The notes below the pieces were generated by a model. That model ran no database searches. It saw nothing but the letters and a program-made list of their open reading frames with translations, and was not told where the DNA came from. From Gammaproteobacteria bacterium (GTDB taxonomy: Bacteria > Pseudomonadota > Gammaproteobacteria > Burkholderiales > Burkholderiaceae_C), in contig JANYHL010000024.1 in the NCBI GenBank assembly GCA_025359085.1, forward strand, positions 1 through 43,897: a DNA stretch of 43,897 nucleotides, in the 5' to 3' direction. Below, piece after piece: positions 1 through 8,573 of this stretch (positions are counted from its first letter, which is position 1; every line of letters starts with the position of its first letter). A program made the position numbers and the translations under genes.

Positions 1-1
1 C

Positions 2-37
2 GCCTTTGACCTGTCCGATACGGGCTCGGACCTGTAA
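2..37 (+). CDS. 3' end of an unidentified gene
   Basis: The first bases read as an open frame ending in AFDLSDTGSDL and a TAA stop. Only eleven codons are visible, so the family cannot be named and even its coding status rests on the open frame alone. About 110 bp without a clear terminator separate it from the next gene. Confidence 0.3.
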   Translation, partial: AFDLSDTGSDL

Positions 38-151
38 AAAACAGCTTTCCCCCTAATTTCCACTCAAATCCGAGTCTCCTTCTACAGGAAAATGAATTTT
101 GAACGCTGACGGCATAAGCAAAAATGGGGTTGTTTCGAGAACACCTGGCCC

Positions 152-1924
152 GTGCGCGCGCTTGGCAAGTTGATGGCTGACATGTCGGCGCCGTCAATAT
201 CATCCGCAAGTCTGGGTAAAAATAGCCGCTACAGGAGTGTGACATCGGTGGTTTGGGTTTTGCTGACGGCCGCCATCCTGGCCACGGCGGTCCTGTCGCA
301 GCGCAGCATGTCCCGTTTGACCGACTCTCGAGAAGCGGTCGCCCATTCGCTTCTTGTCGACCGGTCGCTGAGAGACATGATGAGTCAAATGCTGGACGCA
401 GAAACCGGCCAGCGCGGTTTTTTGCTCACGGGCCGTGCCCCCTATCTGCAGCCCTATTACACGGCGTTGACGCAAATGCGGCAATCACGTGCCGCGCTGG
501 GCAGTGCATTGAGTCAAGACTCAGCTGCGCTCGGGCTGCTTGATGTACTTGACAAGGCGATCGCGACCAAACTGCGAGACCTTGACCATACGGTGAGCCT
601 GAAAAGCGAGGGACGTTCCGACGAAGCGGTGGAGTTGATCCTCGCGGATACGGGAAATCAGACCATGATCGCGGTGCGCGAGGCGCTGCACGCACTGGAG
701 GCCGAGCAAGTCCACCGCAAAAACAAGCAGCAGGCCGACGATGAGCGGGAAATTCGAAACAATTACCTGATTCTCGGGGTATCGATATTAATCAACTTGC
801 TCTTGCTGGTTGGCTTGGTTCAGCGTTTCAGAAACGCCACCACCCAAGGGGACGCGGCCCAGCAGGTAATGGATGAGCGCAATGTCGAGTTGTCGCGACT
901 GCTGGCAGCGGCCGCTGCGCGCAATGAACAGGTGCAATTGTTGTCCGAGCTGAGCCGCTTCTTGCAGTCCTGCGTGGGAATGGATGAAGCCGTGGGCCTG
1001 CTCAAGCAGCATCTTCCGTCTCTGATGAGCGCTGCAAACGGTGCGCTGTACCTGATGGTGGTCGAGCAAAACCAGTTGCGCCGGGCCTTCATTTGGGGTG
1101 GCAAGTCGTATGTCGAAATTTTTGAGCCCGGTGATTGTTGGGCCGCGCGTCTTGGGCAAGCGTTTCGACAGCCTTTTCAGACCGGCTCTGCGTCCTGTGC
1201 GCATCTGCAATCGGAGCATCCGAGCGAGCACGACAATATTCACTGCCTGCCACTCAGGGCGCACGGTGAATTGCTGGGCATGTTGGTGCTGGAGGCCGAG
1301 GTCGCCAGCGACCAGGGGGACAATCTTGAAATTGAAGGCAGTCGGCGATTTGCGCTCGAACAGGTTGGCCTGTCGATCGGCAACTTGAAGCTGCGCGAAT
1401 CACTGCGCCAAGCCTCCATGCGCGATGCTTTGACCGGTTTGTACAACCGTCGCTTTTTTGACGAGTCATCGCAGCGCGAAGTGATGCGTGCGGTGCGCGA
1501 ACAGGCCAAAGGCGATTACGCTGGCTTGGCGATGATGATGATTGACATTGACCATTTCAAGCTTTTCAACGACCAGCATGGGCATGAGGTGGGTGACCAG
1601 GTACTGCGCGAGGTCGCACTGGTGCTGCAAGGCCAAACGCGCGGTAGCGACGTGGCCGCGCGCTACGGTGGCGAGGAGTTCACTATCGTTTTGGCTGACA
1701 TCACGGCCGCGCTCGCCCTTGAGCGCGCCCAGCAGGTGTGCCAGGAAGTCGAAAAACTGGTGCTTCATCCTTCGGGCAAAGACGTTGGAACAGTCACGGT
1801 TTCCATTGGCTTGTCGCACTTTCCCGCGCACGGCAGCACGGTGGAGACCTTGCTTTCTGCCGCTGACAAGGCGCTGTACGAGGCCAAGAACGCAGGTCGT
1901 AACCGGGTGGTGGTTGCGGCCTGA
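152..1924 (+). CDS. Membrane diguanylate cyclase (CHASE3-GAF-GGDEF)
   Basis: Predicted 590-residue inner-membrane enzyme making cyclic di-GMP from two GTP. A first membrane segment lies at about residues 31-49. A periplasmic CHASE3-like helical domain follows to about 200 (it contains ETGQRGFLLTG, typical of CHASE3), then a second membrane segment at about 205-223. A short coiled coil and a GAF-like domain (about 265-415) precede the C-terminal GGDEF domain (about 425-588). The active-site loop is RYGGEEF, and an RGSD inhibitory site sits five residues before it, so the enzyme should be catalytically competent and subject to product inhibition. The start is uncertain: GTG at 152 is used, but ATG at 173 or 182 is equally possible and none has a clear ribosome site. 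The signal sensed is unknown. No phosphodiesterase or effector gene lies beside it. Confidence 0.88.
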   Translation: MRALGKLMADMSAPSISSASLGKNSRYRSVTSVVWVLLTAAILATAVLSQRSMSRLTDSREAVAHSLLVDRSLRDMMSQMLDAETGQRGFLLTGRAPYLQPYYTALTQMRQSRAALGSALSQDSAALGLLDVLDKAIATKLRDLDHTVSLKSEGRSDEAVELILADTGNQTMIAVREALHALEAEQVHRKNKQQADDEREIRNNYLILGVSILINLLLLVGLVQRFRNATTQGDAAQQVMDERNVELSRLLAAAAARNEQVQLLSELSRFLQSCVGMDEAVGLLKQHLPSLMSAANGALYLMVVEQNQLRRAFIWGGKSYVEIFEPGDCWAARLGQAFRQPFQTGSASCAHLQSEHPSEHDNIHCLPLRAHGELLGMLVLEAEVASDQGDNLEIEGSRRFALEQVGLSIGNLKLRESLRQASMRDALTGLYNRRFFDESSQREVMRAVREQAKGDYAGLAMMMIDIDHFKLFNDQHGHEVGDQVLREVALVLQGQTRGSDVAARYGGEEFTIVLADITAALALERAQQVCQEVEKLVLHPSGKDVGTVTVSIGLSHFPAHGSTVETLLSAADKALYEAKNAGRNRVVVAA

Positions 1925-2061
1925 TGACCGTGGCGAGGAGCGGGTTGCACGTCAATTTTGCGAATTTCACCGGCGGTGCCAGATTTCCCAGCCTTGGAGC
2001 CGGTGGCTGACTGCTAAGCTGCAGGATTTGCGTTGGCCGAAGCCCCCGGGAGATAAAGCAG

Positions 2062-2403
2062 ATGGACATCCAAGCACTTCAATCCACTTTGCGTGAGTTC
2101 GCCGCCGCGCGCCACTGGCAGCCGTTTCACACGCCCAAGAACCTGAGCACCGCGCTGATGGTGGAGAGCGCCGAGCTCGCCGAGATCTTCCAGTGGATGA
2201 GCCCCGAGCAATCGCAAGCCGCGCACCATGACCCTGCAACCAAAGCGCAGATTGCCGATGAAGTGGCCGATGTGCTGCTGTACCTGCTGCAGGTGGCCGA
2301 CCACTGCGCCATCGACGTGCCTGGCGCGGTGGCGAACAAGCTGCTCAAAAATGCGGTTAAACATCCTGTGCCCAGCGCAGCACAGCAGCCCCCACAGGCC
2401 TGA
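2062..2403 (+). CDS. MazG-like nucleotide pyrophosphohydrolase
   Basis: A 113-residue all-alpha protein of the MazG/dCTPase (RS21-C6-like) superfamily, which hydrolyses nucleoside triphosphates to monophosphate and pyrophosphate as a house-cleaning activity. The metal-binding motifs are visible: ExxE at E35/E38 (VESAELAEIFQW) and ExxD at E67/D70 (DEVADVLLYLLQ). The length fits the single-domain MazG-like family rather than the two-domain MazG. The ATG follows a purine-rich GGGAG about 12 bases upstream. It lies 51 bp before dapF on the same strand and may be co-transcribed, but no functional link is evident. The substrate cannot be predicted from sequence. Confidence 0.85.
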   Translation: MDIQALQSTLREFAAARHWQPFHTPKNLSTALMVESAELAEIFQWMSPEQSQAAHHDPATKAQIADEVADVLLYLLQVADHCAIDVPGAVANKLLKNAVKHPVPSAAQQPPQA

Positions 2404-2454
2404 AGTCGATCACGCGGTAAGCAGGGCTACCCGCGGCGTAGATAATCAGCTCCC

Positions 2455-3330
2455 ATGCGAATCCCCTTTACCAAAATGCAAGGCGCCGGCAACGATTTCG
2501 TCGTGCTGGATGAAACTAAAGGCCGCTTTGGTTTGAGCACCGCGCATTACCGCTTGCTGGCGGACCGCCACTTTGGCGTCGGCGCCGACCAGATTTTGAC
2601 GGTGCGCCCCGCGCCCGCGCCGGGCATTGATTTTGAGTACCTCATTCACAATGCCGATGGCGCCGAGGTGGAGCAGTGCGGCAACGGCGCGCGCTGCTTT
2701 GCGCGCTTTGTGCGCGACCAGGGCCTGACCGCCAAGGACGCGATCCGGGTGCAGACCCAAGGCGGCGTGATTGAGCCGCAGCTGAACGCCGATGGCCGCG
2801 TCAGCGTCAACATGGGCTCGCCCGTGTTTGAGCTGGCCGAGATTCCGTTCGATCCCCAAAAAATCCAGCCGCAAGCCGTCGGTTCATGGCAAAAATGGCC
2901 TCTAGCCCTCGTGGATGCTGGGCAAGCTGCTACTGTTTTAGTTGCAGTGCTGTCGATGGGCAATCCGCACGCGGTGCAGGTCGTGGCCGATGTCGACACG
3001 GCGCCCGTGCTGTGGCAAGGCCCTTTGATTGAACACCATGCCAGTTTCCCGAATCGGGTGAACGCCGGTTTCATGCAGGTGCTGGAGCGTGGCCATATCC
3101 GGCTGCGCGTTTACGAGCGCGGTGTCGGTGAAACCCTGGCCTGTGGTTCCGGCGCCTGCGCGGCGGTGGTGGCCGGCATCCGGCTCGGGCTGCTCGACGC
3201 CACGGTGCAGGTGCAGACCCACGGCGGCAACTTGACCATTTCCTGGGCGGGGGCCACCGCACCGGTGCTGATGACCGGTCCCGCCACCCCAGTTTTTCAC
3301 GGCGAAATTGACTTACCGGATCACCTATGA
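2455..3330 (+). CDS. dapF: Diaminopimelate epimerase
   Basis: Converts LL- to meso-diaminopimelate, the last step before lysine and the cross-linking residue used by MurE. The 291-residue protein has both catalytic cysteines: C75 in QCGNGARC and C230 in ACGSGAC. It also has the N-terminal [10 protein letters not shown] and the NADG motif. Length is slightly above the usual 275-280. The extra residues sit around 145-165 (WQKWPLAL onward), where the DNA matches the short element family described separately. The stop overlaps the DUF484 start by four bases (ATGA), indicating translational coupling in a dapF-DUF484-xerC operon, a classical arrangement in Proteobacteria. Confidence 0.97.
   Translation: MRIPFTKMQGAGNDFVVLDETKGRFGLSTAHYRLLADRHFGVGADQILTVRPAPAPGIDFEYLIHNADGAEVEQCGNGARCFARFVRDQGLTAKDAIRVQTQGGVIEPQLNADGRVSVNMGSPVFELAEIPFDPQKIQPQAVGSWQKWPLALVDAGQAATVLVAVLSMGNPHAVQVVADVDTAPVLWQGPLIEHHASFPNRVNAGFMQVLERGHIRLRVYERGVGETLACGSGACAAVVAGIRLGLLDATVQVQTHGGNLTISWAGATAPVLMTGPATPVFHGEIDLPDHL
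2889..2945 (+). repeat. Short interspersed element patch inside dapF
   Basis: This stretch carries CCTCTAGCCCT, whose reverse complement AGGGCTAGAGG occurs exactly inside the murD patch near 22377. It also has TGCTACTGTT, shared with murD in the same orientation. It is less GC-rich than its surroundings and stays in frame. Assigned to the same family as the patches in rlmI, murD, rnb and upstream of ruvC. The boundaries are approximate. Confidence 0.5.
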
Positions 3331-4013
3331 CTACTCCTTTTACCAACCCCATTACCGAAGACGACATTGCCAACTACCTGGCCAATACGCCCGACTTTTT
3401 TGAGCGCCACGCCGAGTTGCTGGCGGCCGTGCAGCTCAACAGTCCGCACAGCCACCGGGCCGTCAGCCTGCAGGAGCGCCAGGCGCAAATGCTGCGCGAG
3501 AAGATCAAGATGCTGGAGCATCGCTTGATGGACATGATGCGCAATGGCCATGACAACCTGCTGCTGACCGACAAACTGCTGCAGTGGACGCGCAGCCTGT
3601 TCCTGGCGACCGACCCCCTGGCCTTGCCGGCTGAGATCGCAGCCGAAATCCAGCAGCAGTTTGCGGTGCCGCAGGTGGGGATCAAAGTGTGGGACGTGGC
3701 GCCGCAGTTTGCCCAGGCCGACTTTGCCCAAGGCGTGAGCGACGATGCCAAGCTGTTTGCGTCCTCGCTGACGGAGCCGTTTTGTGGTGTCAACACCGGT
3801 TTTGAGGTTGTCAGCTGGCTGGCCGACCCGCAGGCCGCCACCTCACTGGCGATTTTGCCCTTGCGCAGCGGGCCGCTGGGCAGCCCGGCACCGGCCTTTG
3901 GCCTGCTGGTGCTGGCCTCGCCGGACGCGCAGCGCTACAACAGCACCATGGGCACCGACTTGCTGGCGCGCATTGCCGAATTGGCCAGTGCCGCGTTGTC
4001 CAAATTGCGCTGA
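3327..4013 (+). CDS. DUF484 family protein
   Basis: A 228-residue protein recognised as DUF484 from its N-terminus ([24 protein letters not shown]), the conserved [13 protein letters not shown] helix and a GAF-like C-terminal half ending in an [12 protein letters not shown] helix. The biochemical function of the family is unknown. It is regularly found between dapF and xerC, which is the case here. The start overlaps the dapF stop (ATGA), so it is probably translated from the dapF message. Unlike the usual compact operon, 634 bp holding a repeat now separate it from xerC. No membrane segment or signal peptide is visible, so it is probably cytoplasmic. Confidence 0.9.
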   Translation: MTTPFTNPITEDDIANYLANTPDFFERHAELLAAVQLNSPHSHRAVSLQERQAQMLREKIKMLEHRLMDMMRNGHDNLLLTDKLLQWTRSLFLATDPLALPAEIAAEIQQQFAVPQVGIKVWDVAPQFAQADFAQGVSDDAKLFASSLTEPFCGVNTGFEVVSWLADPQAATSLAILPLRSGPLGSPAPAFGLLVLASPDAQRYNSTMGTDLLARIAELASAALSKLR

Positions 4014-4168
4014 GCAGGGGTCGAATTTAGTTGCTGTGTTGGGATTGGAATGAACCAGCTCTGTTTCCCCAGGGGTATGTTCGTGGGTAGCTCCGGACTG
4101 GGACTTGGAGGCCTGCAATGACGAGGTTTTTTTGCCGCGGCAGTAGGCTGGGCTGGCTTGGTATTTTG

Positions 4169-4534
4169 AACGTTCTTACCCCCACTCACTCCCCCAACCC
4201 CTCTCTCGCCCCGCCGGGCGAAAGAGGGGGGCTTCATTTGGCCGCGTCAATAAAGGTGGGAAATCGGGTGATCGAGGGTGCGCTGGCCTCAAAGTGGCCG
4301 CACCGCAAACACGAGGCGCTCCAGTCAACTTCTGCCCAGCGACAGTCGGCCTCAACCTGCCTGCAGCAGATCGAAAACCCGCTCAACCAGTTTGATGGCT
4401 GCGTGCCCCTGCGCACCTTTTTCCCACCTTTAAAAACGCGGCCAAATGTGGCTGTTAGCTCCCTTTCCGCCCCGGCGGGGGTGGAGAGGGTTGGGGAGAG
4501 GGGGGGAATACAACTCATAAAAAATAAGAACGTT
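4169..4534 (+). repeat. MITE-like repeat, copy 1
   Basis: Noncoding unit of about 366 bp between DUF484 and xerC. Its ends are a perfect 10-bp inverted repeat, AACGTTCTTA at 4169-4178 and TAAGAACGTT at 4525-4534. Just inside lie GC-rich hairpins: CCTCTCTCGCCC/GGGCGAAAGAGG on the left and a CCCTTTCCGCCCC/GGGGGTGGAGAGGG stem on the right. The left and right arms are also roughly complementary to one another (shared CCCCAACCC core). The same unit recurs at 18864-19305 and 26192-26642 in the same orientation. The flanks (4014-4168 and 4535-4647) show nothing recognisable as a gene. Confidence 0.85.
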
Positions 4535-4647
4535 TCTCATAACCACGTGATTCGATCAATCAGCATTGACCACGACGATCAAAAAACCTCACAAACACAA
4601 GAGCGCAAGATTCATGCGCCGTTGCGCACGGCAGCGAAAGGCGCGCC

Positions 4648-5610
4648 ATGACTGAGGTTCCCGCACGAGAACCAGCGAGCGGCCCGGGGGAGGGCTTGAC
4701 AGAGCGCTACCTGGAGCATGTGCGCGTTGAAAAGCGCCTGGCGCAACGCACGGTCGAGCTCTATGCGCTGGATCTGCAAAAGCTGTCCCACTATGCCGAG
4801 CAGGTGGGTGTCGAGCTCCTGCAGGTGCAAAACAGCCACATCCGCCGCTGGGTCGCGCAAATGAATTCCGGCGGGCGTAGCGGGCGCGGCATTGCGCTGA
4901 TTTTGTCGGGCTGGCGCGGCTTCTACGGCTGGCTCGGACGCGAAGGCCTGATCAGCAACAACCCGGTGCAGGATGTGCGCGCGCCCAAGGCGGGCAAGCC
5001 GCTGCCCAAAGCCTTGAGTGTGGACGAGGCCGTGCAACTGGCCAGTTTTGCCAGCGACAGCAATGACCCGTGGCTGGAAGCGCGCGACGCCGCCATCGTC
5101 GAGCTGCTGTATGGCGCGGGCCTGCGGGTGGGCGAGTTGACCGGGCTGGACGCCGTGGCGAGCGCCACTGCCCGCGGTTGGGTCGATTTGCAGGGTGGGG
5201 AAGCCCATGTGCTGGGCAAGGGCGGCAAACGGCGAAGCGTGCCGGTGGGCGCCCACGCCGTCCTGGCGCTGAACCGCTGGCTGGCGCTGCGCGATCAGGC
5301 GCTGGCCCAGCCCGCGCTCTTTATCGGCCGCAACGGCACCCGCCTGAGCGCCCAGTCGATCTGGCAACGCCTGCGCCAACGCAGCCAGCAAGCGGGCTTG
5401 ACCACGCCGTTCCATCCGCACATGCTGCGCCACTCGTTTGCCAGCCACCTGTTGCAGTCCAGCAGCGATTTGCGCGCGGTGCAGGAGTTGCTGGGCCACA
5501 TCAGCATCACCACCACGCAGGTCTACACCCGGCTCGACTTTCAGCACCTGGCCAAGGCCTACGACGCGGCCCACCCGCGCGCCAAAATCAAGGCGACCCC
5601 GCCAAAATAG
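4648..5610 (+). CDS. xerC: Tyrosine recombinase XerC
   Basis: Site-specific recombinase that with XerD resolves chromosome dimers at dif. The 320-residue protein has an N-terminal SAM-like DNA-binding domain (about 20-110) and a C-terminal catalytic domain with the full tyrosine-recombinase set: R160 (GAGLRVGEL), a lysine near 192 (GKGGKRRSVPV), H258 and R261 (HMLRHSFASHL), H284 (LLGHISITTTQ) and nucleophile Y293 (VYTRLDF). The ATG at 4648 follows GAAAGG at suitable distance. The gene order dapF-DUF484-xerC identifies it as XerC rather than XerD. A repeat now separates it from DUF484, so it may need its own promoter, but none is obvious. Confidence 0.95.
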   Translation: MTEVPAREPASGPGEGLTERYLEHVRVEKRLAQRTVELYALDLQKLSHYAEQVGVELLQVQNSHIRRWVAQMNSGGRSGRGIALILSGWRGFYGWLGREGLISNNPVQDVRAPKAGKPLPKALSVDEAVQLASFASDSNDPWLEARDAAIVELLYGAGLRVGELTGLDAVASATARGWVDLQGGEAHVLGKGGKRRSVPVGAHAVLALNRWLALRDQALAQPALFIGRNGTRLSAQSIWQRLRQRSQQAGLTTPFHPHMLRHSFASHLLQSSSDLRAVQELLGHISITTTQVYTRLDFQHLAKAYDAAHPRAKIKATPPK

Positions 5611-5645
5611 GGCACACTTGCCATCCTTGACAACTAAGGTAATCC

Positions 5646-5954
5646 ATGCGCAATCAAATCACCGTTTTATTGGACAGAGGGGTTCAACTTCAGTTTAACG
5701 TCGGCGAGACCCCGATGGCACCCGATGTCGCGCGCCACTGGCTGGACGCCCAGTTCACCGCGCTGGAGTGCGAGCCCTTGCGCGCCAGCGGCAAGGTGCT
5801 GACCGTCGACAAGGTGTTGCGGGTGACCGAGGCCGCCGGTGCAGACATGTTCAAGGATGAAAAATGGGCCTTGGATTATGTGCAGGCGGTGCATGCCGCG
5901 CTGGCCCGACCCCTGATCCGGGTCGACGTGCCCGCGATGACGGTCACTTTTTGA
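5646..5954 (+). CDS. Small conserved-looking protein of unknown function
   Basis: A 102-residue acidic-to-neutral protein that I do not recognise. AAGG lies 7 bases before the ATG. It has a beta-rich start (ITVLLDRGVQLQFNVGETP), a helical middle (DVARHWLDAQFTALE) and a strand-rich end (PLIRVDVPAMTVTF). There are no cysteines apart from one near residue 37, no membrane segment and no signal peptide. It lies 35 bp after xerC and 83 bp before rlmI, so it could share the xerC transcript. Codon use matches the neighbours, which supports a real resident gene. Function cannot be inferred. Confidence 0.75.
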   Translation: MRNQITVLLDRGVQLQFNVGETPMAPDVARHWLDAQFTALECEPLRASGKVLTVDKVLRVTEAAGADMFKDEKWALDYVQAVHAALARPLIRVDVPAMTVTF

Positions 5955-6037
5955 GGCAGGCGCGCCTGCGCGGTCGGGCGCGAACAACAAGGTAAGCGCT
6001 GTGCCGAGGTCGGCTGGCCAGGCCTCACAATTGGCCC

Positions 6038-7219
6038 ATGAAAACGATTTCTTTAAGAGCCGGCAAAGAACGCTCGCTGTTGCGCCGCCATCCGTGGATT
6101 TTTGAGTCGGCCATTGCCCAGGGTGGAGCCGATGCGGGCGAGACGGTGCGGGTGGAGTCGCTTGACGGCCAGTTCCTGGCCTGGGCCGCCTTCAGCCCGG
6201 CGTCCAAAATCCGGGCGCGGGTCTGGAGTTTTGTCGAAGCCCAGCGCATAGAAGCTCCATTTTTAATAGCTACTTGTGCAAGCGCTATAAGGGCTAGAAC
6301 CAGATTTTATATAAATAGCGACAGTCTGCGGCTGGTTCACGGCGAGTCGGACGGTTTGCCAGGGCTGATCGTGGATCGCTATGGCGACACGCTGGTGGCG
6401 CAGTTTCTTTCCAGTGGCGCCGAGCGCTGGAAAGACGTGCTGGCGGACGCCTTGCTGGCAGCCACCGGGCTGTCCAAACTGTACGAGCGCTCCGACGCCA
6501 GCGGTCGCGTGCGCGAAGGTTTGCCCGAAGTCAGCGGTTGGCTGCGCGGCGACGGTCCGGTGGAACTGGTGTTGCGCGAGCACGGCTGGCAACTGGGTGT
6601 CAATATTGCCACCGGGCACAAGACCGGGTTTTACCTGGACCAGCGCGATAGTCGGGCCAAGTTTGCTGAGTATTGCGCGCGCCTGAAGTGCGAGCGGGTG
6701 CTCAACTGTTATTGCTACACCGGCGGCTTTACCGTGGCGGCATTGACCGGCGGCGCGGCGCACGTCACCTCGATCGACTCCTCCGGCCCGGCGCTGGCGC
6801 AGGCCGGCGCCAACCTGGCCCTGAACGGGTTTGCGCTTGAGCGCGCCACTTTCCTGGATGCCGACGTGAATGCGTCTTTGCGCCAGTTTGGCCAGGAGGG
6901 CCAGACCTTCGATGCCATCGTGCTTGATCCGCCCAAGTTTGCGCCCACCGTCGCGCACGCGGAACGCGCGGCACGGGCTTACAAGGACATCAACCGGCTG
7001 GCGTTCAAACTGCTGGCGCCGGGTGGGGTGTTGTTTACCTATTCCTGCTCGGGCGGCATCAGTGCCGAGCTGTTTCATAAAATTGTGGCCTCCGCCGGCA
7101 TTGACGCCCAGATCGACGGTTACATCGTTGAGCGCCTGGGTGGTGCGCCGGACCACCCGATGACGATCAATTTCCCCGAAGGCGAATATCTCAAGGGCCT
7201 GGTGGTGATGCGCAAATAG
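6038..7219 (+). CDS. rlmI: 23S rRNA m5C1962 methyltransferase RlmI-like
   Basis: Predicted SAM-dependent rRNA cytosine-C5 methyltransferase of the RlmI/YccW family, 393 residues. An N-terminal PUA-like RNA-binding domain (SLRAGKERSLLRRHPWIFESAI) is followed by a Rossmann methyltransferase domain. Visible motifs are LNCYCYTGGFTV (SAM motif I), SIDSS (acidic ribose contact), VLDPPKFAP (motif IV), YKDINRLAFKLL and FTYSCSGG, ending in FPEGEYLKGLVV. These match the RlmI pattern closely. Residues about 72-93 are encoded by an AT-rich patch of the short element family, yet the frame and apparent family length are retained. Transcribed with the upstream small gene or alone. Confidence 0.88.
   Translation: MKTISLRAGKERSLLRRHPWIFESAIAQGGADAGETVRVESLDGQFLAWAAFSPASKIRARVWSFVEAQRIEAPFLIATCASAIRARTRFYINSDSLRLVHGESDGLPGLIVDRYGDTLVAQFLSSGAERWKDVLADALLAATGLSKLYERSDASGRVREGLPEVSGWLRGDGPVELVLREHGWQLGVNIATGHKTGFYLDQRDSRAKFAEYCARLKCERVLNCYCYTGGFTVAALTGGAAHVTSIDSSGPALAQAGANLALNGFALERATFLDADVNASLRQFGQEGQTFDAIVLDPPKFAPTVAHAERAARAYKDINRLAFKLLAPGGVLFTYSCSGGISAELFHKIVASAGIDAQIDGYIVERLGGAPDHPMTINFPEGEYLKGLVVMRK
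6250..6317 (+). repeat. AT-rich short element patch inside rlmI
   Basis: An AT-rich island in a GC-rich gene. It contains ATAGCT at 6266 and TAAGGGCT at 6288, a start-to-start spacing of 22 that is identical in the rnb patch (39065 and 39087). It also shares TATAAGGGCTAGA exactly with the murD patch, and TAATAGCTACT with the sequence upstream of ruvC. It is translated in frame as roughly APFLIATCASAIRARTRFY. Confidence 0.7.
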
Positions 7220-7282
7220 CCGCCAACCCATTGCCCGCTACACTCCCCCCCTGTTGACGCCCCCAATCCATTGAGAGAAGCA

Positions 7283-8341
7283 ATGAGTCTTATCCCTGCA
7301 ACCATCCTGACGGGCTTTCTTGGCTCGGGTAAAACCACGCTGCTCAAACGCGTGCTGGAAGAGGCGCACGGCCAGAAAATTGCCATCATTGAAAACGAGT
7401 TTGGCGAAGAAAACATCGACAACGAGATTCTGGTGACCGAGTCCAAAGAGCAGATCATCCAGATGAACAATGGCTGTATCTGCTGCACCATTCGCGAAGA
7501 TTTGCGCGAGGCGCTGCAGTTGCTCGCCGCCAAGAAGCGTCAGGGGCTGCTCGACTTTGACCGAGTGGTGATCGAGACCACCGGCCTGGCCGACCCCGGC
7601 CCGGTGGCGCAAACTTTTTTCATGGACGATGAAATTGCCGAGAGCTACCTGCTCGACTCGATCTTGACGCTGGTCGATGCCAAGCATGCCATGACGCAGC
7701 TCGACGAGCGCCAGGAGGCGCGCCGCCAAGTGGGTTTTGCCGACCAGATTTTCATCAGCAAGACCGATCTGGTGGCCGCCGATGAGGTGGAAGATCTGAT
7801 GCACCGCCTGAAGCACATGAACCCGCGCGCGCCGCAAAAAGCGGTTCATTTTGGCGAAGTGGCGCTCTCGGAGGTGTTCGACCTGCGCGGCTTCAATCTG
7901 AATGCCAAGCTCGATATTGATCCGGATTTTCTGAAGGAAGAGGCGCAGGACCACGCTGGGTCTGAGCAGCATCATGACCATGCCCCCGGCGAGCACTGCG
8001 ACCATCCCTCGCACCAGCACGCTGGCCATCATCATCACCATGAGGATGACGTCAAGAGTTTTGTTTTCAGATCAGAGCGCGCCTTTGATCCGGCCAAGCT
8101 GGAAGATTTTCTGGGCGCCATTGTCAATATTTATGGCCCGCGCATGTTGCGCTACAAAGGGGTTTTGTTCATGAATGGCACGGATCGGAAAGTGATTTTC
8201 CAGGGCGTTCACCAGTTGATGGGCAGTGACCTGGGGCCGAACTGGGCCGCCGGGGAGCCGCGTGTCAGCAAAATGGTGTTCATCGGTATTGATTTGCCGC
8301 AAGACATTTTTCTGCAAGGCATGGAACAGTGCCTCGTTTGA
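7283..8341 (+). CDS. COG0523 (CobW/YjiA-type) GTPase with His-rich tract
   Basis: A 352-residue G3E-family GTPase, probably a metal (often zinc) chaperone. It has the P-loop GFLGSGKTT, the metal-binding GCICCTIRED (CxCC), Walker B-like VIETTGLADP and a guanine-specificity SKTD. A histidine-rich stretch at about residues 226-256 separates the GTPase domain from the CobW C-terminal domain. ATG at 7283 is chosen over a TTG at 7271 because GAGAGAAG sits immediately upstream of it. Directly downstream is a DksA lacking three of four zinc-ligand cysteines. In several bacteria COG0523 proteins and zinc-independent DksA paralogues belong to Zur regulons, but no Zur operator is visible here. Confidence 0.92.
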   Translation: MSLIPATILTGFLGSGKTTLLKRVLEEAHGQKIAIIENEFGEENIDNEILVTESKEQIIQMNNGCICCTIREDLREALQLLAAKKRQGLLDFDRVVIETTGLADPGPVAQTFFMDDEIAESYLLDSILTLVDAKHAMTQLDERQEARRQVGFADQIFISKTDLVAADEVEDLMHRLKHMNPRAPQKAVHFGEVALSEVFDLRGFNLNAKLDIDPDFLKEEAQDHAGSEQHHDHAPGEHCDHPSHQHAGHHHHHEDDVKSFVFRSERAFDPAKLEDFLGAIVNIYGPRMLRYKGVLFMNGTDRKVIFQGVHQLMGSDLGPNWAAGEPRVSKMVFIGIDLPQDIFLQGMEQCLV

Positions 8342-8573
8342 TTCAACTTTGTACGACTCATCGGTAAACCACATGTTTTCCTCATTTTTTCAATTGATGG
8401 GATTCCCAGCGCTTAAACCTGTAAACTCGCGCGCCAAAGAAGTTGCGCAAAGCCCGCCCTCAAAAGTTGGCACCCAGGTGATCAGCCCCGTAGCTTCAGA
8501 GGGCGCTACCCCCACCAGGCCAACATCCACCAGCGATGTCATCAAACAGAATAAATCAGTGAGGAGACAAGAC

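Noticed and set aside
4234-4518. Minus-strand frames of 94-116 codons with similar peptides in all three repeat copies
   Set aside because: Similarity is explained by the shared repeat DNA. The plus strand is equally open and no third-position bias exists, so neither strand is credible as coding.
4118-4651. Open frame of 177 codons across repeat copy 1 (and similar frames at 18711-19472 and 26063-26806)
   Set aside because: They run through hairpin repeats, have no ribosome site, and show equal substitution at all codon positions between copies.
7220-7282. Zur operator upstream of the COG0523 gene
   Set aside because: Looked for an AT-rich palindrome of the TGTTATA-TATAACA type here and at 8342-8573; none is present.
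8226-8573. Possible longer DksA starting at 8226 or 8373
   Set aside because: The frame is open, but it overlaps the COG0523 gene or lacks a ribosome site, whereas ATG 8574 has AGGAGA at the right distance.
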